From: Lachnoclostridium sp. UBA3775
GTDB taxonomy: Bacteria; Bacillota; Clostridia; Lachnospirales; Lachnospiraceae
Assembly: GCA_002369525.1 (NCBI GenBank)
Contig: DFFN01000177.1
Span: 1 to 10,604 of the forward strand
Length of the DNA stretch: 10,604 bases
Direction of reading: 5' to 3'
Both the position numbers and the translations under genes were made by a program. A model generated the notes under the pieces. That model saw nothing but the letters and a program-made list of their open reading frames with translations. It did not search any database and was not told the origin of the DNA. Positions 1-5,532 of this stretch are shown here, piece after piece (positions within the stretch are counted from its first letter, which is position 1; the number at the start of each line of letters is the position of its first letter).

Positions 1-572
1 CTTTTGCTTCCGTCCTCTGTTTCGATCAGCCTGTCCTGGAACTCTCCGCTCGAAGGATTGCTGGTCTTTACCAGGACAAAAATGCCCTTGTTTTCAGCCT
101 TGCACACATCGACAAAGGGTTTGATCCCGTCGGTTCCGAGATACGGGTTTACGGTTGCAAAATCCTCATCAAAGCCGGTGCAGAGCTTGCTTCCGACCAT
201 TACCTTGCCGAGATGACCCTGAGCGTAGGCTGCCGATGTCGAACCGATGTCGCCTCTTTTTACGTCGCCGATAATGACAAGCCCTTTTTCTTTGCAGTAA
301 TCAACCGTATTTTTAAAAGCCATCATTCCCGGCACTCCGAAAGCCTCATACATTGCGATCTGGGGTTTAACTGCGGGAATTAGGTCGTAGGTTGCGTCAA
401 CTATCGCTTTATTGAACTCCCATATTGCCTCTGCCGCGCCCTCTAAGGTCTCGCCGTACATTGAAAAGGCCTTTTTCATTATATGCTCCGGTATCATCGC
501 CATTGTGGGATCGAGGCCCACAACAACGGGTGCGTTTTTCTTTTTTATCTCACTTACAAGTTTGTTTATCAT
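1..572 (-). CDS. pyrF: Orotidine 5'-phosphate decarboxylase, type 2 (3' end cut by window edge)
   Basis: Catalyses the last step of de novo UMP synthesis, decarboxylation of OMP to UMP, in the cytoplasm. The ATG at 570-572 opens a frame that stays open to the left edge, giving about 190 residues; the family is usually near 300, so the C-terminal third is missing. Visible motifs are GLDP (residues 19-22), AVKPQIAMYEAFG (67-79), the catalytic Asp/Lys block DVKRGDIGSTSAAYA (103-117) with K105 and D108, VNPYLGTDGIKPF (141-153) and FVLVKTSNPSSGEFQD (165-180). The block followed by STSAAYA is typical of the type 2 (PyrF subfamily 2) enzymes rather than the short E. coli type. It starts 26 bp after the pyrC stop on the same strand, so the two are probably one operon. 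The ribosome binding site is weak, which may mean coupling to pyrC. Confidence 0.95.
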   Translation of the reverse strand, partial: MINKLVSEIKKKNAPVVVGLDPTMAMIPEHIMKKAFSMYGETLEGAAEAIWEFNKAIVDATYDLIPAVKPQIAMYEAFGVPGMMAFKNTVDYCKEKGLVIIGDVKRGDIGSTSAAYAQGHLGKVMVGSKLCTGFDEDFATVNPYLGTDGIKPFVDVCKAENKGIFVLVKTSNPSSGEFQDRLIETEDGSK

Positions 573-598
573 TTAATCTTACCATGCCTTGTTGTTTA

Positions 599-1915
599 TT
601 ATGCAAACGGGAAAACCTGTTTTCCCGCAAGTAAGGTGTATTTAACCTCACCGAACACTCTTCTGCCTGCGAAGGGTGTGTTTTTCCCTTTTGAATAAAA
701 ATTATTGAAGTTTATCATGTAATCATGATTAAGGTCGGCGATGAAAATATCGGCAACACTGCCGTTTTCAAGGCTTCCGCGGTCAAGCCCGAGTATTTTG
801 GAGGGATTCAGGCTCATTTTCTCAAGCAGCTGCAATAGCGACATTCTTCTTGTCTTTACAAGTGTTGTAAAGCTCACCGCAAACGAAGTCTCAAGTCCCA
901 CGATTCCGAAGGGTGAATTATTGAAACCCCTGCTTTTCTCTTCGAGGGTATGCGGAGCATGATCAGTCGAAATGACGTCCATCGTTCCGTCCGCAAGTCC
1001 TTTTACCAGCGCCATGACATCCTGCCTGCTTCTAAGCGGAGGATTCATTTTATACATGGCATCATCGCCCGGTATCTCGTCCTCGGTAAGCGCGAAGTGG
1101 TGAGGACATACCTCTGCCGTGACCTTATAACCAAGTTTTTTAGCCATTCTGACAAGCTCAACGCTTGCTTCCGTCGAGCAATGACAGAGATGCAGCTTTG
1201 CTCCGGTTTCGCCTGCAAGCATTATGTCTCTTGCGGCAATTATATCCTCAACGGCATTGCTGATTCCTTTAAGTCCAAGCTCTTCAGCCTTCTTTCCTGC
1301 ATTCATCACACCGCCGTCGACAAGGTTCTTGTCCTCGCAGTGATCCATGATCAGCATATTGTTCTTTGCTGCCCGTTTGAACGCCTCCCTGCAGAGCCTG
1401 ACATCCATTACGGATTTGCCGTCCTCGGATATCGCTATCGCACCGGCATTTTTCATTCCGTAGATATCGGCGATTTCCGTGCCTTCCTGGCCTCTTGTTA
1501 TCGCACCGACAGGAAGCACATTGGTAAAGCCTGCCGCCTGAGCTTTTTCATATTCATATTTGATCATCTGGGCATTGTCTATCGGCGGATTTGTGTTTGG
1601 CATCGGACACACGCAGGTGTAGCCGCCGGCCGCAGCCGCCTTGGAACCGCTTATGATATCTTCCTTTTCGGTCTGCCCGGGATCCCGGAAATGCACATGC
1701 ATGTCAATAAGACCGGGCATCACATGAAGGCCTGTGGCATCAATCACCTCATATTCGGCCTTTCCGCCGGATGTGTTCAGTTTTTCAAATGCTTCTACCT
1801 CATGTTCTCCAAGATCATTGTCAACGATCAGTCCGTCACGTATCAATATGTTCCGTGATTCGTATATTCCTGATTTCGGGTCGGCCATGATGCCGTTTTT
1901 TATTATCAGCTGCAT
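599..1915 (-). CDS. pyrC: Dihydroorotase, class I
   Basis: Interconverts carbamoyl-aspartate and dihydroorotate, the third step of pyrimidine synthesis; a zinc amidohydrolase of the cytoplasm. The 438-residue product shows the metal-binding HxH in DMHVHFRDPG (residues 71-80, H73 and H75), PMPNTNPP (104-111), SEDG (163-166), DHCED (191-195), LHLCHCS (241-247), NPPLRS (291-296) and the catalytic Asp in STDHAPH (316-322, D318). SEDG in place of a carboxylated lysine fits the class I, Aquifex-like enzymes. The start chosen is ATG at 1913-1915, preceded by AGGAAGG at about 1924-1930. A TTG start at 1954 in the same frame would add 13 residues but has no good ribosome binding site. Length is normal. 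A good sigma-A promoter lies about 50 bp upstream, and the leader seems too short for a PyrR attenuator. Confidence 0.96.
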   Translation of the reverse strand: MQLIIKNGIMADPKSGIYESRNILIRDGLIVDNDLGEHEVEAFEKLNTSGGKAEYEVIDATGLHVMPGLIDMHVHFRDPGQTEKEDIISGSKAAAAGGYTCVCPMPNTNPPIDNAQMIKYEYEKAQAAGFTNVLPVGAITRGQEGTEIADIYGMKNAGAIAISEDGKSVMDVRLCREAFKRAAKNNMLIMDHCEDKNLVDGGVMNAGKKAEELGLKGISNAVEDIIAARDIMLAGETGAKLHLCHCSTEASVELVRMAKKLGYKVTAEVCPHHFALTEDEIPGDDAMYKMNPPLRSRQDVMALVKGLADGTMDVISTDHAPHTLEEKSRGFNNSPFGIVGLETSFAVSFTTLVKTRRMSLLQLLEKMSLNPSKILGLDRGSLENGSVADIFIADLNHDYMINFNNFYSKGKNTPFAGRRVFGEVKYTLLAGKQVFPFA

Positions 1916-1968
1916 GCTATTTTCCTTCCTGTTTACGTCATAAAACACACGCAAGTTCTCAAAAGAAT

Positions 1969-1997
1969 ATTTTACCCGAGATTTTCGTCTTTGTCAA
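1969..1997 (-). promoter_or_regulatory. Sigma-A promoter of pyrC-pyrF
   Basis: On the minus strand a perfect TTGACA -35 box (1992-1997) is followed after exactly 17 bp by TAAAAT (1969-1974). Transcription should start near 1962, giving a leader of about 47 nt before the pyrC ATG. It stands back to back with the thiT promoter; the two -35 boxes are only 10 bp apart. Confidence 0.75.
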
Positions 1998-2007
1998 TAA
2001 AATACGC

Positions 2008-2036
2008 TTGACATTTTGGCTTTTAAAGAGTATTAT
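2008..2036 (+). promoter_or_regulatory. Sigma-A promoter of the riboswitch-thiT unit
   Basis: TTGACA (2008-2013), a 17-bp spacer, then TATTAT (2031-2036) on the plus strand. The predicted start near 2043 lies about 20 nt before the first riboswitch helix, so the whole aptamer would be in the leader RNA. Confidence 0.78.
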
Positions 2037-2063
2037 CTTTGATGTATCAAAATATTATACGTT

Positions 2064-2144
2064 TGCTAGGGGCGCCGCATGCGGCTGAGAGGAAATTTTC
2101 CGACCCTCATTACTTGATCCGGTTAATACCGGCGTAAGGAAGCA
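2064..2144 (+). promoter_or_regulatory. TPP riboswitch aptamer (THI element)
   Basis: Binds thiamine pyrophosphate in the leader RNA of thiT. The conserved THI signatures are all present in order: GGGGC at 2069-2073, CTGAGA at 2085-2090, ACCC at 2103-2106, ACTTGATC at 2112-2119 and GCGTAAGGAAGC at 2132-2143. Helices can be traced: P1 from TGCT (2064-2067) with AGCA (2141-2144); a short P3 from GCCG (2074-2077) with CGGC (2082-2085) closed by CATG; P5 from CCGGT (2119-2123) with ACCGG (2128-2132). P3 is minimal, with no long extension. The downstream gene is a thiamine transporter, which matches the ligand. Confidence 0.95.
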
Positions 2145-2189
2145 CTACTTCTTTCAAGTAATCTCCGGCAAATGCAAGGAGGTTTTTTT
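2145..2189 (+). promoter_or_regulatory. Riboswitch expression platform covering the thiT ribosome binding site
   Basis: Bases 2160-2166 can pair with 2178-2184 in a 7-bp helix (one G-T pair) that buries the AAGGAGG ribosome binding site at 2176-2182 and runs straight into seven Ts (2183-2189). Separately, TCAAGTAAT at 2154-2162 is a perfect 9-nt complement of the aptamer core ATTACTTGA at 2109-2117. The two pairings share bases 2160-2162 and should exclude each other. The likely reading is off with TPP and on without it, by hiding the ribosome site, by termination, or both. The pairings are read by eye, not folded computationally. Confidence 0.65.
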
Positions 2190-3002
2190 ATGTTTAATTT
2201 CTTATCGCTTAAGCTCGGTTTTTCATTTACCGAGCCCAATCCCGATTCAGGCGATTACTTTACCTTTACCAAAGAAGGCAAAATCGCCATGATCATCATT
2301 TCTGTGCTGCTTGTGCTGATTCCTGTGCTTGTCTACAATTTCTGCTTTAAGAAAAAGAATGACGAGTCCGTTTCGGAAAACGACGCAAAGCAGGGGAATA
2401 AATCCGCCGCAAAAAGAAAAGCCATGCTTAGCACCAAAGAGCTGGTAGTCAGTGCCGTATGCATAGCTCTGGCTTATGTATGTTCTTCCATCAAGTTTTT
2501 TGAAATGCCCTACGGCGGATCGATCACATTGTTTTCAATGTTTTTTATGACCTTTATCGGCTACTGCTTCGGTCTTCGTACCGGAGTGCTCTGCGGACTT
2601 GCCTACGGAGTGTTCCAGCTGATCCAGGACCCCTGGCTTCTGTCTCCGTTACAGATTTGCTTTGATTATCTTTTTGCCTTTGCTGCTCTCGGCCTGTCCG
2701 GAATTTTCAGGAATTTAAAGACCAAAGACAAGCAGACCGGCGAAAAAAGGCTGACAAAATACGGGCTGATTTTCGGCTATGCTTTTGCTGCCTTTGCAAG
2801 AGGTATTTCCCACGTGATCGGCGGCTACCTTTTCTGGATGGATTCAATGCCCGAAAAATTTCCGAAGTCACTTTCGTTCATTTATCCCTTTGTATATAAT
2901 TTCAGCTTCATAGGAGCCGAAATGATCATGACCGTAATCGTTCTGATGATCCCCGGTGTTGCAAAGGTTTTCATCAGATTAAGACGCGAAGCCAACAGCT
3001 GA
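2190..3002 (+). CDS. thiT: ECF transporter thiamine-binding subunit ThiT
   Basis: Membrane substrate-binding (S) component that captures thiamine and works with a shared energizing module (EcfA/A'/T) not encoded here. The 270-residue product has a ThiT core from about residue 80: MPYGGSITLFSM (106-117), GLAYGVFQLIQDP (136-148), LSPLQICFDYLFAF (151-164), then H208, W216, Y232 and N237. The H-to-W and Y-to-N spacings match those I recall for the thiamine-contacting residues of Lactococcus ThiT. About five or six hydrophobic segments lie in the core. Unusually, the first 80 residues form an extension with an extra membrane segment (about 33-53) and a charged linker. The start is ATG 2190, 7 nt after AAGGAGG; the in-frame ATG at 2172 overlaps that site and is unlikely. 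Controlled by the TPP riboswitch directly upstream. Confidence 0.93.
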   Translation: MFNFLSLKLGFSFTEPNPDSGDYFTFTKEGKIAMIIISVLLVLIPVLVYNFCFKKKNDESVSENDAKQGNKSAAKRKAMLSTKELVVSAVCIALAYVCSSIKFFEMPYGGSITLFSMFFMTFIGYCFGLRTGVLCGLAYGVFQLIQDPWLLSPLQICFDYLFAFAALGLSGIFRNLKTKDKQTGEKRLTKYGLIFGYAFAAFARGISHVIGGYLFWMDSMPEKFPKSLSFIYPFVYNFSFIGAEMIMTVIVLMIPGVAKVFIRLRREANS

Positions 3003-3006
3003 GCGA

Positions 3007-5532
3007 TCAGTCAAAAACCAGATTGTAAGGTTTAGTTTCGGCAATGATAAGTACGGTGCCTGTATCAAATGCGATACGGGCACTGTTTTCTTTTATCCTG
3101 TTGCTTGCGCCGAGCGTTATGTCGGGCGGAAGCTCTTTCTTTTCAAGCTCGTATTCAAAGCCCGAAAGCGAAAGCCCGCAGGTGGTTTCGCCCATCGAAA
3201 AGACCGAAAACCTTTTGCCTTTCGAATCCTTTATCGTAAGGCCTGCCGCATGTGATTTCTCGGACTTTCCGGCTTTCAAAACGGTATATGAATATCTTCC
3301 GTCAAAAAGCACGGCACGTACCTGTCTGCCGCTTCTGCTCCTTTGTTTTGCGATAAACGACAGCAAGGCAAGGTTTCCGAGCCTGTGGTCGGGTCTGTCG
3401 CCTCCGGCGCAGCCGTAAAGAAAGATTTCCTCACATCCTTCTTTTAATGCCTCTTTTACCGCAAGCTCAACATCGCTTGCGTCTTTTTTAACCGGATATT
3501 TTTTTACGGTCATTTCACGCCCGCAGACTATATTTACCTCGTTATCTATAAGTTCCGGGATAGTTCCGGCTTCAAGCAGTCCCGAATCCTTAAGCGAATC
3601 AAAATCTCCGAGAAGAAAAAGTCTGCCGTTCTTTACATGCTCCAGATATTTAAGTCCTTCGTCACAGAAATATATATGATCGGACTCACTGCTTTTTATA
3701 TTGTCCGCCACTCCTTCTGCGGCGCCGAAAATAATGGCCTTTTTAGCTCCTTTTTCCTCTTTGGGCATATCTTCCCTGCCGCTTTCCGGGAAATCATAGT
3801 TTTTCAGCATAAACTGTATCGATTTCATACCGCGGAATTCATTTATTTCCGGGTTATATATCACATTTATCCTGCAGTCCGTGGCATTTCCCCTGAAAGC
3901 ATCCGAAAGCCTGTCGCGTCCGAAGCTTTTTTCAAAGCACTCAAGAAAATCGTCGCTTTCACCAAACATTGTAAGACAGAAAGGATTTCCGAGGCTGTCA
4001 TTTGCTTCTGCTTTTATGAAGCTTCCTTCTTTTCCGAAACGCACCAGTCTCCTGATCTCAACGCTTTTTTCGGCAAAAACGGGTTTTTCGTTGCCGTTTC
4101 CGAAGGGTTCAAGCAGTGAAAGCTCCTCAAGCAGCTCAAGTGAAAAGGTTGTCGGCGGCTTGCTTATGTCGATCATGACCTTTTTGGGCTTGTTTGCAAG
4201 ATCCTCCTTACAGTTATCGTTAAGTTTATTACGCAATGCCTCAAGGTTCTGCCTTGCAATGGAAAGCCCGGCAGCCATAGGATGTCCGCCGAATTTAAGT
4301 ATCAGGTCTCCCGCCTCGCAAAGCCCTTCGAACATGTTATAGTCCTCGGTGCTTCTTCCCGAAGCCTTTAACACTTCCTCGGTCACGGAGCTGTCGGTAA
4401 AAACAATGGAAGGTCTGTTGAACTCCTCCCTTATTCTTCCGGCGACGATCCCGGCAAGGCTTTCATGACAGTCCGGGATATATACACAGAGTATGCTGTC
4501 GTTTATCAGCCCGCTTTCCGTTATCTTCTCCTTTGCCTTTTCCACGGCCTTAAGCGTCATATCCTTACGTACTTCATTGAGCTCCTTAAGCTTTTCCGCA
4601 AGCAAAACCGCCTCGGTTCTTTGTGTCGATCTTAAAAGCTCAACACCCGTAACGGCGCTTTCAAGTCTTCCGGTGGCATTAAGGCACGGACCGAGGACAA
4701 AGCCCAGCGAGTAAGAACTCAGCTTCTTTTGCTGCATTCCCGTTACCTCAAGCAGCGCTCTGAGTCCCGTGTTTTCTGTGTTTTCAAGGCATTTAAGGCC
4801 TTCCTTTACAATGTACCTGTTTTCTCCCACCAGCTTCATTACGTCGCATACCGTTGCCAGTGCGAGAACATCCATATGCTTTGCGATGAAGGGACCGAAA
4901 TCATATTCTTCGAAAAGCACCTCGCAGAGCTTGGCTGCAACCACGGCGCCGCAAAGCTCCTTGAAAGGATATTCACAGTCCTTCTGCTTGGGATTTATCA
5001 GCGCGTCGGCCGGCGGAAGCACCTCGGGTATGTCATGATGGTCGGTCACCACAACCGTAATGCCTTTGCTTTTTGCATATGCGATCTGGTCTACGGCGGA
5101 TATGCCGTTATCGCAGGTGACGATCATATCACAGCCCTGTGACAGTGCATCGTCGATTATTCCCATGCTGATACCGTAGCCGTCGGTAATCCTGTCCGGA
5201 ATGCGGTAGGTCACATATGCGCCGAGCTCTTCAAAGGCCGTCATCAGAAGATAGGTCGAGCTTACGCCGTCAACGTCATAGTCGCCCACTATCATTATAT
5301 GCTCGCCGTTATCTATGGCTTTTTTAATGAGAGCCACGGCCCTAAACATATCCTTTAAAAGCCTTGGTGAGTTAAGGTCGGCACTTGTGGGATGCAGAAA
5401 GCTTTTAATTTCCTCCGTATCCTCAAAGCCTTTATTCACAAGTATTTTCGCCAATACGGGACTGACCCCAAGGCTTTCGGAAATAGCCTTGAGGTCAGCT
5501 TTTTTGTTTTTAATTACCCATTTTTCTTTCAT
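3007..5532 (-). CDS. recJ: RecJ single-strand DNA exonuclease fused to a C-terminal thiamine pyrophosphokinase
   Basis: One uninterrupted 841-residue frame holds two enzymes. Residues 1-578 are a full-length RecJ, a 5'-3' single-strand DNA exonuclease for repair and recombination: DYDVDG (84-89), DNG (141-143), TDHHDIPE (163-170), DVMKLVGENR (230-239), LGPCLNATGRL (280-290), DHHA1 parts LAGIVAGRI (359-367) and GGHPMAAGLSI (415-425), and an OB-fold region with LEPFGNGNEKP (474-484). After a hydrophilic linker (about 581-598), residues 599-841 match thiamine pyrophosphokinase (ThiN/TPK), which makes TPP from thiamine and ATP: GDFDSL (642-647), KKDASDVELAVKEAL (682-696), GGDRPDHRLGN (710-720, one residue longer than the usual GGRxDH), and the beta-rich C-terminal domain with FSVFSMGE (775-782) and GASNRI (808-813). 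The start overlaps the secDF stop by 4 bp (ATGA), implying coupled translation. A start at M589 could yield a separate kinase. Confidence 0.93.
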   Translation of the reverse strand: MKEKWVIKNKKADLKAISESLGVSPVLAKILVNKGFEDTEEIKSFLHPTSADLNSPRLLKDMFRAVALIKKAIDNGEHIMIVGDYDVDGVSSTYLLMTAFEELGAYVTYRIPDRITDGYGISMGIIDDALSQGCDMIVTCDNGISAVDQIAYAKSKGITVVVTDHHDIPEVLPPADALINPKQKDCEYPFKELCGAVVAAKLCEVLFEEYDFGPFIAKHMDVLALATVCDVMKLVGENRYIVKEGLKCLENTENTGLRALLEVTGMQQKKLSSYSLGFVLGPCLNATGRLESAVTGVELLRSTQRTEAVLLAEKLKELNEVRKDMTLKAVEKAKEKITESGLINDSILCVYIPDCHESLAGIVAGRIREEFNRPSIVFTDSSVTEEVLKASGRSTEDYNMFEGLCEAGDLILKFGGHPMAAGLSIARQNLEALRNKLNDNCKEDLANKPKKVMIDISKPPTTFSLELLEELSLLEPFGNGNEKPVFAEKSVEIRRLVRFGKEGSFIKAEANDSLGNPFCLTMFGESDDFLECFEKSFGRDRLSDAFRGNATDCRINVIYNPEINEFRGMKSIQFMLKNYDFPESGREDMPKEEKGAKKAIIFGAAEGVADNIKSSESDHIYFCDEGLKYLEHVKNGRLFLLGDFDSLKDSGLLEAGTIPELIDNEVNIVCGREMTVKKYPVKKDASDVELAVKEALKEGCEEIFLYGCAGGDRPDHRLGNLALLSFIAKQRSRSGRQVRAVLFDGRYSYTVLKAGKSEKSHAAGLTIKDSKGKRFSVFSMGETTCGLSLSGFEYELEKKELPPDITLGASNRIKENSARIAFDTGTVLIIAETKPYNLVFD

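Noticed and set aside
950..1858. A 302-codon open frame on the plus strand
   Set aside because: It is exactly opposite pyrC, has no ribosome binding site, and its translation resembles no protein I know; the minus-strand frame carries all dihydroorotase motifs.
2999..3010. CTGA-GCGA-TCAG hairpin between thiT and the recJ fusion as a shared terminator
   Set aside because: Only 4 bp of stem and no T tract on either strand.
3750..3830. Frameshift or missed stop separating RecJ and the kinase
   Set aside because: The frame reads through smoothly with a plausible hydrophilic linker and no stop in the used frame; it still deserves a read-level check.
3637..4119. Plus-strand open frames opposite the recJ fusion
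   Set aside because: These are antisense shadows of a well-supported coding frame, with no initiation signals.
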